From Peptococcaceae bacterium BRH_c23 (GTDB lineage Bacteria; Bacillota_B; Desulfitobacteriia; Desulfitobacteriales; Desulfitobacteriaceae), in assembly GCA_000961805.1 (NCBI GenBank), contig LADV01000137.1, positions 1 through 31,585 of the forward strand: a stretch of DNA of 31,585 bases. Direction: 5' to 3'. A model generated the notes under the pieces. It worked only from the letters and a program-made list of their open reading frames with translations. It was not told the origin of the DNA and did no database searches. A program made the translations under genes and the position numbers. Shown one piece after another: positions 1-7,653 of this stretch (its first letter is position 1; each line of letters opens with the position of its first letter).

Positions 1-420
1 AATCTCATGGATCATCTCAATGATCGGAAAAGAATCGGGGATATTCCGCCCCCGACCAGTATGACCTGGCTGAGCTCCTCTTTTTCTTAAACCATCACCT
101 TGTTGAGTGATTCCAGAATCATACGCATCCGCATCCTTGTCAACCACGACTCCATCCTTGGAAGCAAGATAGAGCCGTTCTGACGAAGGGGCAAAGAGAT
201 CACCTTGGAGATTACGAATTTTCGCTTCCATCTCTTCGAGACGAGCGTCACGGTCAGCAATTTCTTGCTTTAAAACAGCCGTTTCTTCCGCAAGTTTCTT
301 GACATACGCCTTTAAAGCGTTGACCGGACCACATTCAGGGAAAGTGCATAGAGGTTTCTTCGTTCTTGGTTTTCTCTTTGATGAAGTTGTAGGTAGCTTT
401 TCACGATCATCTGTACTCAT
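1..420 (-). CDS. IS66-like transposase, N-terminal part (cut by window edge)
   Basis: An open frame of 140 codons runs from an ATG at 420 to the window edge without a stop. The first 60 residues are charged and rich in Lys and Thr, followed by a coiled-coil-like stretch (AEETAVLKQEIADRDARLEE) at about residues 46-75. Then come an 'LFAPSSERLYL' segment, which corresponds to the 'LYGRSSEK' of IS66-type transposases, and an 'RGAQPGHTGRGRNIPDS' segment matching their 'QPGHKGHGR' motif before the zinc-binding part. The catalytic domain lies outside the window, so it is unknown whether the element is intact. No orfA/orfB partners and no terminal repeat were recognised between 421 and 560, so the left part of an ordinary IS66 is missing or this is a single-ORF relative. 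The ribosome site is weak. Confidence 0.6.
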   Translation of the reverse strand, partial: MSTDDREKLPTTSSKRKPRTKKPLCTFPECGPVNALKAYVKKLAEETAVLKQEIADRDARLEEMEAKIRNLQGDLFAPSSERLYLASKDGVVVDKDADAYDSGITQQGDGLRKRGAQPGHTGRGRNIPDSFPIIEMIHEI

Positions 421-576
421 GCTTCAATTATGCCATAGAATTCTCATTGTAGCCAGCAGAATTTTATTCAGTTATTTTGAGGGAAGGCCTCTTGAATGGT
501 TTACTGAATACGTACGATTCTTTTCTACTATACTATCAATTCGGTTTCCATAAGTATGTTCTTTGTCTTCTATTTC

Positions 577-747
577 CTAGAGTGTGCTATTTAACTCTTT
601 TACTAGGTCAGCCTTTGATTGATCATTTGTCTCTAAGGCTAAATTTGCTAATTGTCCTGGCACCTTTGAAACATTACCATTTATACTTTCCAAATCAAGT
701 AAACATGGTACACTTTTTTCGTATAATATATGAGCAGTAGTGTCCAT
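577..747 (-). CDS. possible 56-aa protein, unknown function
   Basis: An ATG at 747 opens 56 codons ending with TAG at 577-579. The product starts MDTTAHILYEK and carries two mostly hydrophilic, helix-prone stretches ending KADLVKELNSTL. A purine-rich AAAAGAGAT lies directly upstream, a poor ribosome site. The composition is protein-like (an evenly mixed, mildly acidic soluble peptide), but no family was recognised and there is no neighbour it clearly belongs to. It could equally be a chance ORF or the remnant of a gene broken by the adjacent insertion sequence. Confidence 0.25.
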   Translation of the reverse strand: MDTTAHILYEKSVPCLLDLESINGNVSKVPGQLANLALETNDQSKADLVKELNSTL

Positions 748-814
748 ATCTCTTTTCTATATAACAGCCGGACTAATTGCAAGTTTCAATCAAGTAGCTT
801 AGGAGTCTAATACA

Positions 815-846
815 GAAAAAATACCCCCGCAAGTTTTGCTACGGGA
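815..846 (-). terminator. intrinsic terminator of the catabolic island
   Basis: Read on the minus strand, a GC-rich hairpin (arms CCCG...CGGG plus CAA/TTG with a small bulge, loop rich in A) is followed by GGTATTTTTTC. It lies about 40 bp after the stop of the ornithine-cyclodeaminase-family gene and should end the transcript coming from tctC. Confidence 0.6.
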
Positions 847-884
847 GATCTAAGAGCTACGCATTTATTTATCTAGTATTCTAT

Positions 885-1955
885 CTATGGATGAACTGAC
901 TCTGTAAACCATTCGCGCGGCAAATCGGTACCCATTCCTGACAGCCTTGCCCTCTCTAGAATAAGGGAACCCACTGCGGCAAACTGTAAACCAACACCGT
1001 CATTGTTATAAAAGAAAGTGATCTCGTCTTCTCCTACCCGTCCCAAGGCTCTCTTTGAAACAAGGTCCATTAGGTTATTAGACTGCTCCAATTTTTCCTT
1101 TTCTAAAATCCACCAGCCTTTCACGTGTTCTTTGATTATGCCGGGAGTACCTAACATAATATTATCATTATGCTGATCCTTATTTATGATGTGTACTACA
1201 ACCCTGTCGCACCTCGCCAAAACTTGACTGTCAATTTCTTGAGGTTTAATGCAACTTAAATGAACGCCCTTTTTTAGCCACTCTGGTTTAATAACTGACA
1301 GCATAGACGATGTTGCCGCCAAAATTATATCGGCATCCTTAACGCACTCCTCTGGCGTATCAACCGCCTGAATTGGAATGCCATACTTTTGAGTAGCCTC
1401 CCGGGCGAACTGTTCCCGACTTTCCCTCCGTAAACTGAATACTTTCACTTGTTCCACAGCTCGTACTGCTAAAACAGCCATTAATTGTGAACCAGCCTGC
1501 CAACCGGATCCGATCAAAGCAACTTTGCGAGCATCGGGACGGGCCATATATTTGACTCCAAGTCCGCTACTCCCACCCACCCTCATCCTTTGAGCCACTC
1601 CGTCAGGGAACATTGCCAATAGTTCACCAGACTCCGTACTGAAAAGCAAAACCAGCCCTACCCAACGCCCTCCAGCTAACGGAAGTTTAACACGCCGCGG
1701 AATTCCAGCAACTAATTCGTGATTTATGATATCTGATTTGATCCTAAGCGCCTGGATACCCCTGTTTGGCCAAGTACCCCCAGTATGTTTAAAGGCGTAA
1801 TATGCGTCCCCCCGTCCACTAGGAGCAAGATTATCGACTCCAGGTGAATATAGCGCCCTTCCCTGAGCTAAATCTAAATACGATTCCTCTAGAATTTCTA
1901 TACAATCCTTCATTTCTAAAATTTTTGTGATCTCTTCATTGCTCAAAACAAGCAT
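885..1955 (-). CDS. ornithine cyclodeaminase / mu-crystallin family NAD(P)-dependent enzyme
   Basis: The 356-aa length is normal for the family, which covers ornithine and lysine cyclodeaminases, ketimine reductases and alanine dehydrogenases. A Rossmann site is visible as VALIGSGWQAG at about residues 145-155, preceded by the family's conserved MRVGGSSGLGVKYMARPDA segment. The region where cyclodeaminases carry 'GGDxPGKxE' reads LSCIKPQEID here, so the Asp used for catalysis in ornithine cyclodeaminase appears to be missing. A reductase or imine-handling role is therefore more likely than deamination of ornithine (inference). It is the last gene of the tctC-tctB-tctA unit, 162 bp after tctB and just before a terminator, so it probably acts on the imported compound or a product of it. 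The ribosome site is weak (AGAGAGAT, 11 bp from ATG). Confidence 0.8.
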   Translation of the reverse strand: MLVLSNEEITKILEMKDCIEILEESYLDLAQGRALYSPGVDNLAPSGRGDAYYAFKHTGGTWPNRGIQALRIKSDIINHELVAGIPRRVKLPLAGGRWVGLVLLFSTESGELLAMFPDGVAQRMRVGGSSGLGVKYMARPDARKVALIGSGWQAGSQLMAVLAVRAVEQVKVFSLRRESREQFAREATQKYGIPIQAVDTPEECVKDADIILAATSSMLSVIKPEWLKKGVHLSCIKPQEIDSQVLARCDRVVVHIINKDQHNDNIMLGTPGIIKEHVKGWWILEKEKLEQSNNLMDLVSKRALGRVGEDEITFFYNNDGVGLQFAAVGSLILERARLSGMGTDLPREWFTESVHP

Positions 1956-2117
1956 ATACTTTAAACATCTCTCTTTTATAAAAATTTGAATATTAAATTA
2001 TTTTACTTTTTATGTTCCTTAACAACAATTGGTAATCTTACTATATAAATGGGATTGTAGGCGTTTACGCACAAGAACACGAGGCTGACTGGGGAAGCAA
2101 CGTAAAGAACCCCGTTT

Positions 2118-2579
2118 TCAAAGCAGATTCATAATAATCCCTTTATATAGATCCACTTTTAGGATCATAACAAACAGGATCATAATTACCAGCCAAGCCG
2201 AGAGAGAGATAGCAATCGAAAGGACCCAGCTTTCCTTCCCGGCCAAGCGAAGATATGCAAGTAGGAAAATTGGAATAACGAACAAAAATCCAAACAAATA
2301 CACCAATATTAAGAGGGCAAAAAACCAAGCAAAAGTAATCAATAATTCCTGATTGCTAGACACCTTTTTAATTTTGGATTCCTTCTCTGATTGACTTGGT
2401 TTAGGATTACTCCAGGTATTCCATAACACCCCTGCTGAAAGAAGCAGAGAAGGAATACCTATCACCAATGGTACCATCCGAGCCTGTTGGTTATAGGTTA
2501 AAGCTATCCCTATAAACACAATGAAAAATAGAAAGAGCACGAAGGCAAAAACTACTGATCCCTTAATGCGCACTAACAT
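2118..2579 (-). CDS. tctB: tripartite tricarboxylate transporter, small membrane subunit (TctB-like)
   Basis: A 153-aa membrane protein with about four hydrophobic segments (residues about 8-28, 38-55, 82-115 and 125-148), the size and layout of the TctB/DUF1468 family. In these solute transporters TctB is the small integral subunit that pairs with TctA and receives substrate from the periplasmic-type binding protein TctC. The ATG at 2579 lies inside the end of tctA (17-bp overlap) and has a GGGGGGAGAG ribosome site, so translation is probably coupled. It forms one of two TctAB pairs in this island. Confidence 0.85.
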   Translation of the reverse strand: MLVRIKGSVVFAFVLFLFFIVFIGIALTYNQQARMVPLVIGIPSLLLSAGVLWNTWSNPKPSQSEKESKIKKVSSNQELLITFAWFFALLILVYLFGFLFVIPIFLLAYLRLAGKESWVLSIAISLSAWLVIMILFVMILKVDLYKGIIMNLL

Positions 2580-4059
2580 CGCTCTCCCCCCTCTTCTTCA
2601 GGAAGTTCTTAATGATAGGTGTTCCTATTGTAAGAATAATAGCTAATAATAACAACAGAGTTATAGGTCTTAAGATGAATGACTCGTGATAGAGTTTTAG
2701 TGATAAATGCAGGTTTTTCTCAGCAATTGATCCTAAAACCAGGCCAATAATTAAAACCGCCCGAGGATACCCAAAAACCTTCATACCATAACCCAGAAGA
2801 CCAAATACCGCAACTAAAATAACGTCTCCGAAGGTAGAATTAGTGGTATAAGCTCCGAGAATGGCCAGAACAAAAATAATGGGCACTAATATAGAACCAC
2901 GTAAAAAAGTGAGTTTAGCAAGAGTGTTTGCCGCAAATAATCCAATAACTGCCCCAATAATATTGGCGATAACAATTGTCCATACCATAAGGAAGACTAT
3001 ATCAAGCTCTTGGGTTAGCATTTGAGGGCCTGGTTGAATCCCAATAATCATGAAAACTCCTAACAAAATAGCCATAGCAGAACTGCCGGGAATTCCAAAT
3101 CCCAAGGTTGGTACCAAAGACCCTCCTTCCTTGGCATTATTAGCACTCTCAGGAGCAATTACCCCTTCAATAGCACCTTTACCGAAAAGCTCTTTATGCT
3201 TGGAAGTTTGAGCTGCGTGTCCGTAAGCCATGAAACAGGCTACATCTCCGCCTAGACCCGGAATAATGCCAACCAAACTTCCTATCACCGAACAGCGTAA
3301 TACTAAAAACCAATTCTTAAAGGCCAGTTTAACTCCTTCCAACACATCACCTTTTACTTGTTTAACCTCCCCTTGAACCAGTGCTCCTTTTTTAACACCA
3401 AGTTCAAACATTTCTGCAATTGCAAACAGCCCAATAACTACAGGCACTAAATGTACTCCATCCCAGAGATAGAGGGTGCCCAAACCAAAACGGACAATCC
3501 CTGTAGAAGGATCCAACCCAACAAAAGATAGTAACAGTCCCATTCCTCCCACTAGAAGGGCCTTACCAAGAGAGCTTCCTCCCAGGACCGCAATAAATGC
3601 TATGCCAAGCATTGCCAACATAAAAAACTCGGGTGGTCCAAAGGCCAAAACTACCTGCCTCAATACGGGTAGGGTGGCCACTAATACCAAAGCTCCAAAA
3701 ATTCCTCCCAAGGCTGAAGAAGTGAGCGCTAAACCTATAGCCTGCCCTGCTTTACCTTGCTGGGTGAGAGGAAAGCCATCAAAAATTGTAGCTGCATTAG
3801 GCCCTGAGCCTGGTGTATTAAACAGTATGGCTGAAATGGAGCCACCAGTAGCGACTACAGCATGAGCACCAAGCAAAAAAGCTAATGCCTGCTCCGGCGC
3901 CATCTTAATAACAAAGGGAATCAGAATGGAAAGTACAAAATTTCCGCCTAAACCGGGGATAAACCCAATAAATACTCCAAAACATACTCCTATTAACATA
4001 TAAATTAAAGTAGTTATCTGAAAAACACTTGTTAATCCCTGTAGTGCGGCTTCAAGCAA
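2563..4059 (-). CDS. tctA: tripartite tricarboxylate transporter, large permease (TctA)
   Basis: A 498-aa, very hydrophobic permease with the duplicated TctA signature: GFIPGLGGNFVL near the N terminus and GIIPGLGGDVACFMAYGHA in the middle, plus the conserved SAILFNTPGSGPNAATIFDG and GFGIPGSSAMAI stretches. It carries the substrate across the membrane with TctB and TctC, normally driven by the ion gradient. I place the start at the TTG at 4059, because AAGGAGGG sits 6 bp before it; an ATG six codons earlier overlaps that ribosome site. It lies 129 bp downstream of tctC and overlaps tctB. It is clearly paralogous to the permease at 6066-7562. Confidence 0.92.
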   Translation of the reverse strand: MLEAALQGLTSVFQITTLIYMLIGVCFGVFIGFIPGLGGNFVLSILIPFVIKMAPEQALAFLLGAHAVVATGGSISAILFNTPGSGPNAATIFDGFPLTQQGKAGQAIGLALTSSALGGIFGALVLVATLPVLRQVVLAFGPPEFFMLAMLGIAFIAVLGGSSLGKALLVGGMGLLLSFVGLDPSTGIVRFGLGTLYLWDGVHLVPVVIGLFAIAEMFELGVKKGALVQGEVKQVKGDVLEGVKLAFKNWFLVLRCSVIGSLVGIIPGLGGDVACFMAYGHAAQTSKHKELFGKGAIEGVIAPESANNAKEGGSLVPTLGFGIPGSSAMAILLGVFMIIGIQPGPQMLTQELDIVFLMVWTIVIANIIGAVIGLFAANTLAKLTFLRGSILVPIIFVLAILGAYTTNSTFGDVILVAVFGLLGYGMKVFGYPRAVLIIGLVLGSIAEKNLHLSLKLYHESFILRPITLLLLLAIILTIGTPIIKNFLKKRGESDVSAH

Positions 4060-4114
4060 AGCAATCCCTCCTTGCATAATTACTTTATCTAATAAGGGAG
4101 GAAATTGGTTCTAT

Positions 4115-4157
4115 AAACTAAACCACCACTATGATCCACCTCATATGTGAACAATAA
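4115..4157 (-). other. intercistronic hairpin, tctC-tctA gap
   Basis: The arms AACCGCCACT and AGTGGTGGTT pair over 10 bp with one G-U, around a 23-nt loop. No T-run follows, so it is not a terminator. It may adjust the amounts of TctC versus the permease by mRNA processing, as is common downstream of binding-protein genes (inference). Confidence 0.35.
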
Positions 4158-4188
4158 GTGGCGGTTCAATTGGAAAAGTGCTTCGTTA

Positions 4189-5262
4189 CTATTTTACGGC
4201 TTCTTTGATCTGGTTCAGGATGTCTTCCGGAAGCTGAACGGCTTCTTTAACCATCTTTTCAGTCTGAGGACCATCAAGATAACTAATTGGCCGATACCCT
4301 TTTTTCGCACTGGCTACCACTTCCGGATCTTCTAAGGCTTTAACAAAGGCTTCTCTAAGGAAAGCAAGACGTTCAGGAGGGACATCCGATGGAGCAGCTA
4401 CCATACGACCCGTCTCTAACATGGCTATTAAAGTCTTAACCAGTTTTTCCTTTTCCGCTGGTACCTTTAATTCACCCAAGGCGGGAATATCCGGTAACGA
4501 GGGATCCCTATCCTGCCCTATTTGCAGGAGGGAAAATGCGTCATTTTGTTTTACAAGCTTAATTTTACTGCTTAAGGAACCGAGGGTTCCATCCACCTCA
4601 CCTCGAAGCATAGCTAAATCGGCTTCAGCAGAGGTTTCATATCCTGTTATCATATCCATCTTGAAATTGAGAATACCAGTAATCAATTTGCAAGTAATAT
4701 ATTCACCGCTCCCTACCCCTGTCATTGAGAGCTTAAATGGTTTGTCAGATTTCAATACTTCATCCAAATTTTTATAAGGTGATTTGCTACCAGCAATAAA
4801 AAGCCTAGGCTCTTTGGCCACCCGACCCAACCAACTCATTTTAGCAAGGTCATACTTGATACCCTCAGCACCGATTTGTTGGTTGATTACCATTCCCATA
4901 CCATTGATAATCCCAACAGTTAGGCCATCAGCCTTAGACGCATATAATTGATTGGTGCCTACCAGACTTCCTGCTCCCGGAACATTTTTAACGACAACTG
5001 TTGCCCCTAAATATTTCCCCATAGCCGGAGTAATCATCCTGACATATTCGTCATAACCTCCACCAGGAGTATAAGGAACAATAAAATTAACCACCTTATC
5101 CTTGTAAAAATTGGCTGCTTCCTTTTGAGCATTTTGAGCATTATCTGTTTTATTAGAAGAATTACCATTTTTCGTAGTCTTTTGACTGCAACCAGCTACA
5201 CTTAGAATTAAAAGTGCTACTATTAGCAGGGCTAACACTTTAGATCGTCTGAATACATACAT
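4189..5262 (-). CDS. tctC: TctC-family solute-binding lipoprotein
   Basis: A 357-aa extracytoplasmic binding protein of the tripartite tricarboxylate transporter (Bug/TctC) family. A type II signal peptide is plain: basic start, hydrophobic stretch from about residue 9, lipobox LSVAGC with the lipidated Cys at 25, then an Asn/Lys-rich linker. The mature domain begins FYKDKVVNFIVPYTPGGGYD, the family's conserved ligand-loop start, and has VVVKNVPGAGSLVGTNQLY soon after. It is the only TctC in the island although there are two TctAB pairs. The family binds carboxylates, including aromatic ones such as terephthalate (TphC); the ligand here is unknown. The ATG lies 5 nt after the stop of a small upstream reading frame. 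Confidence 0.92.
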   Translation of the reverse strand: MYVFRRSKVLALLIVALLILSVAGCSQKTTKNGNSSNKTDNAQNAQKEAANFYKDKVVNFIVPYTPGGGYDEYVRMITPAMGKYLGATVVVKNVPGAGSLVGTNQLYASKADGLTVGIINGMGMVINQQIGAEGIKYDLAKMSWLGRVAKEPRLFIAGSKSPYKNLDEVLKSDKPFKLSMTGVGSGEYITCKLITGILNFKMDMITGYETSAEADLAMLRGEVDGTLGSLSSKIKLVKQNDAFSLLQIGQDRDPSLPDIPALGELKVPAEKEKLVKTLIAMLETGRMVAAPSDVPPERLAFLREAFVKALEDPEVVASAKKGYRPISYLDGPQTEKMVKEAVQLPEDILNQIKEAVK

Positions 5263-5267
5263 GCTTA

Positions 5268-5368
5268 TTAAACACTTCCTTTCTTAAAGCCAGGAACATC
5301 TTCAAATTGCCATCGATCCCAATCTAAATCATCCTGTCCATGTTCATTTTTATTTTTTCATTATCCAA
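5268..5368 (-). pseudogene. small leader ORF before tctC, frame-shifted at an A-run
   Basis: AAAGGAGGG is followed 9 nt later by TTG at 5368, a good start site. The frame LDNEKIKMNMDRMI stops early, but shifting by one base in the run of six A's at about 5352-5357 opens a very protein-like reading (GQDDLDWDRWQFEDVPGF, ending KKGSV) that stops 5 nt before the tctC ATG. With one extra A, the product would be 33 residues, acidic and rich in Trp. It could be a decayed gene, a sequencing error in the homopolymer, or a leader peptide made by slippage. No family was recognised. Confidence 0.35.
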
Positions 5369-5432
5369 AAAAACATTCCCTCCTTTGATAAAATAAGCAA
5401 GTTTAGTTTAAGCGTTAAAAGCTTTTTCCCAT

Positions 5433-5461
5433 ATTATATACTTGACTAAATTTTCAGACAA
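5433..5461 (-). promoter_or_regulatory. sigma-A promoter for tctC-tctA-tctB-OCD
   Basis: On the minus strand TTGTCT is followed by a 17-bp spacer and a perfect TATAAT. It lies about 65 bp upstream of the small leader ORF and about 170 bp upstream of tctC, in the only sizeable gap of the island. The second transporter unit can therefore be transcribed apart from the sigma-54 operon. Confidence 0.6.
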
Positions 5462-5574
5462 TTGCGTATCTTGCTCTATTAATTGTACTTTTTAACCCGA
5501 GTTTAGCACATAAATTTCCAATCCCTTGCAGCGTAAGGACTATAGCTTCCAACTCTAAGTTTGTTAAACTTCTT

Positions 5575-6063
5575 TTAAAATGTCACATGTAAAAATAAGT
5601 CAAACAGCACAAAGTCAAATATCCCCATCCCCAAGGCCATGTAGGTTGATTCACGCCATTTACGATCCCCTTCAATTTTGGTAAAGAACAAGAGCCAGAC
5701 CGGTACAGTAATCAAATAAGTGATAAAACGCAATGCAACTATAAAACCAGCTAACCATAATAGAATGCGTATTAATTTTACATTTTCATTAACCACTGTG
5801 CTATTATTTTCTTTTAAGGAAAGATCGTCCTCTTTTTTTTGTACATCTGTGAAAAATCCTTTTTCATTCATAAACTTAAAACGTTTTTGAAAAAAGGGAA
5901 CATTATCCCCTAAGAACAGAACACTGGCCAGTAAAAACAAGACAGCACTAAATACTGCTGGGGCAAATCTTGCCCGAGGATTATAATCAAAAGAAATGAT
6001 AAAAAACAACACACAGAAGGCTACTAAAGCAAGCTCAAATATACCTTTACCTTTAAGCTTCAT
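5575..6063 (-). CDS. tctB: second TctB-like small transporter subunit
   Basis: A 162-aa protein with hydrophobic segments at about residues 8-25, 33-52, 95-125 and 138-160, separated by a charged cytoplasmic-type loop (about 63-92), as in TctB/DUF1468 proteins. It starts 2 nt after the stop of the upstream tctA; the ribosome site AAGGAGG lies inside the last codons of that gene, 15 nt from the ATG, which is longer than ideal and suggests translational coupling. It is more diverged from the TctB at 2118-2579 than the two TctA proteins are from each other. There is no TctC directly with this pair; the nearest is 0.3 kb downstream under its own promoter. Confidence 0.8.
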   Translation of the reverse strand: MKLKGKGIFELALVAFCVLFFIISFDYNPRARFAPAVFSAVLFLLASVLFLGDNVPFFQKRFKFMNEKGFFTDVQKKEDDLSLKENNSTVVNENVKLIRILLWLAGFIVALRFITYLITVPVWLLFFTKIEGDRKWRESTYMALGMGIFDFVLFDLFLHVTF

Positions 6064-6065
6064 AG

Positions 6066-7562
6066 TTAATACTTAATACCTCCTTTTTTCTTACTAAGCT
6101 GAGCCTTTATAAAAGGCATAATCAGCATTAATACAGTTGTAAGGAAGACTACCAAGGAGATCGGTCGCATAAAGAAGCCTTGCCATCCCATAGCTGACAT
6201 TGTTTGATGATAGGTTTGCTGAAACATTGTACCTAAAACCAAAGCGATAACCAGCGGTACCCGCGTAAAACCGTATCTGTTTAAAAAATAGCCGATGATC
6301 CCAAAGACGAAGGCCAATACCACGTCCTCCCAAACTCCATGCGTGGCATAAGCTCCTACTATTGCTAAAGCAAAGATCATGGACGCAATCAATTTAACTG
6401 GAAGCAAAGTCAGTCTAGCTAGGTATTTTGCACCTAACAGACCGAACACACCAGCTATGATGTTACTGACTACTAAGGAAAAAATAATCACGTAGACTAC
6501 AGTAGGATTATCTATCAGTAATTTGGGGCCCGGTTGTATACCATGTAAGATTAGCGCTCCTAGCAAAACAGCGGTTTCAACGCTGCCCGGGATTCCAAAG
6601 AGGATCGTAGGAACCATGGCTCCCCCATCCTTTGCAGTGTCAGAAGACTGAGGTGCAATAACACCCCTGATATCACCCTGACCAAAATGGGGATTATCAC
6701 GGGTCGTTGATACAGCATGTCCATACGCTAGGAAATTGGCGACTGACCCGCCCACACCAGGAATCACGCCGATTATCGTTCCGATAGCCGAACAGCGGAT
6801 AAATAACCAAAGATGCTTAAATACTGACATGATTCCTTCCCAGACCCCGGAATTCATATTAGCTGTCATTTTAGCGCCGCTCGTCAAGTCTTTACCTTTA
6901 ACCATCATTTCCAGGGACTCAGATATAGCAAACAAACCAATCAGAGCAGGTACAATTTTAATACCATCATAAAGATAATCTGACCCAAAGACGTAACGGA
7001 GAGAACCTGTCACTGGATCATACCCGATCGTAGTGAATAACAAGCCAAGAACTCCCGCTGCTAAGCCCTTCCAAATCGAGCCAAGGGAAACAACTGCGAT
7101 TACAGAAATGCCCATAAGGGCCATCATAAAGTATTCCGGATAGGAAAAGGCTAGAACAACCGGCTTACCGAGAGGAATTAATACAGACAAGATGAGCACG
7201 CCAAATATGGCGCCCAAGACTGAGGCGCTGGCACTAGCCCCTAGGGCATAACCAGCTTTGCCTTGTTTAGTCAACGGAAAACCATCGAACGTAGTTGCTG
7301 CATTTTGCGGTGTTCCTGGTGTATTAATCAAAATCGCACTAATTGAACCGCCAAAGGGTACAGCACCCATGGCCCCGATCAGCATGGCTATCGCCACATT
7401 ACTTGGCATACCAAACGTGATCGGAGTTAAGAGAGCCAATGCTTGTGCGCCACCTAAACCTGGTAAAAAACCAAAAAGCAACCCCAGCATGGCCCCCAAG
7501 AACATAAATAACGGGCTAGGCCAAGCCAAAAACTCCATCAACCCTAGGAAAATCTCGTTCAT
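6066..7562 (-). CDS. tctA: second TctA large permease
   Basis: A 498-aa permease with the TctA hallmarks: LFGFLPGLGGAQALALLTP near the N terminus, SAILINTPGTPQNAATTFDG, the internal repeat GVIPGVGGSVANFLAYGHA, and ILFGIPGSVETAVLLG. The start is set at the ATG at 7562 because GGGAGG lies 8 nt upstream; the ATG six codons earlier would place that ribosome site inside the gene. It is last but one in the sigma-54 operon, following nadC by 91 bp. Being co-transcribed with the CoA-transferase and decarboxylase genes makes it the best candidate importer of the pathway substrate. Confidence 0.92.
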   Translation of the reverse strand: MNEIFLGLMEFLAWPSPLFMFLGAMLGLLFGFLPGLGGAQALALLTPITFGMPSNVAIAMLIGAMGAVPFGGSISAILINTPGTPQNAATTFDGFPLTKQGKAGYALGASASASVLGAIFGVLILSVLIPLGKPVVLAFSYPEYFMMALMGISVIAVVSLGSIWKGLAAGVLGLLFTTIGYDPVTGSLRYVFGSDYLYDGIKIVPALIGLFAISESLEMMVKGKDLTSGAKMTANMNSGVWEGIMSVFKHLWLFIRCSAIGTIIGVIPGVGGSVANFLAYGHAVSTTRDNPHFGQGDIRGVIAPQSSDTAKDGGAMVPTILFGIPGSVETAVLLGALILHGIQPGPKLLIDNPTVVYVIIFSLVVSNIIAGVFGLLGAKYLARLTLLPVKLIASMIFALAIVGAYATHGVWEDVVLAFVFGIIGYFLNRYGFTRVPLVIALVLGTMFQQTYHQTMSAMGWQGFFMRPISLVVFLTTVLMLIMPFIKAQLSKKKGGIKY

Positions 7563-7653
7563 AGACAGAACCTCCCTCATGCCTGAATATTATGAATATT
7601 TTTGTTAAAATACTCCTTTCAATATAATATCAATAATTTATTCCTCATGTGCC

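Larger units (their letters stand above)
421..884. other. gene-poor interval between transposase fragment and catabolic island
   Basis: This 464-bp AT-rich interval holds one doubtful small ORF on the minus strand (577-747) and a minus-strand terminator (815-846). Two plus-strand open frames here (299-553 and 477-740) have no ribosome site and no protein-like composition, and the first runs antisense to the transposase fragment. No promoter or IS end could be assigned with confidence. Confidence 0.5.

Noticed and set aside
1956..2117. Minus-strand reading (SPVSLVFLCVNAYNPIYIV) in the tctB-OCD gap
   Set aside because: No start codon with a ribosome site, it continues as a shadow frame of tctB, and no family was recognised.
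3476..3865. 129-codon plus-strand open frame
   Set aside because: It lies antisense within tctA, is rich in Pro, Ala and Lys as expected from the complement of a membrane-protein gene, and has no ribosome site. The same applies to the plus-strand frames at 4421-4777, 7258-7608 and 13279-13617.
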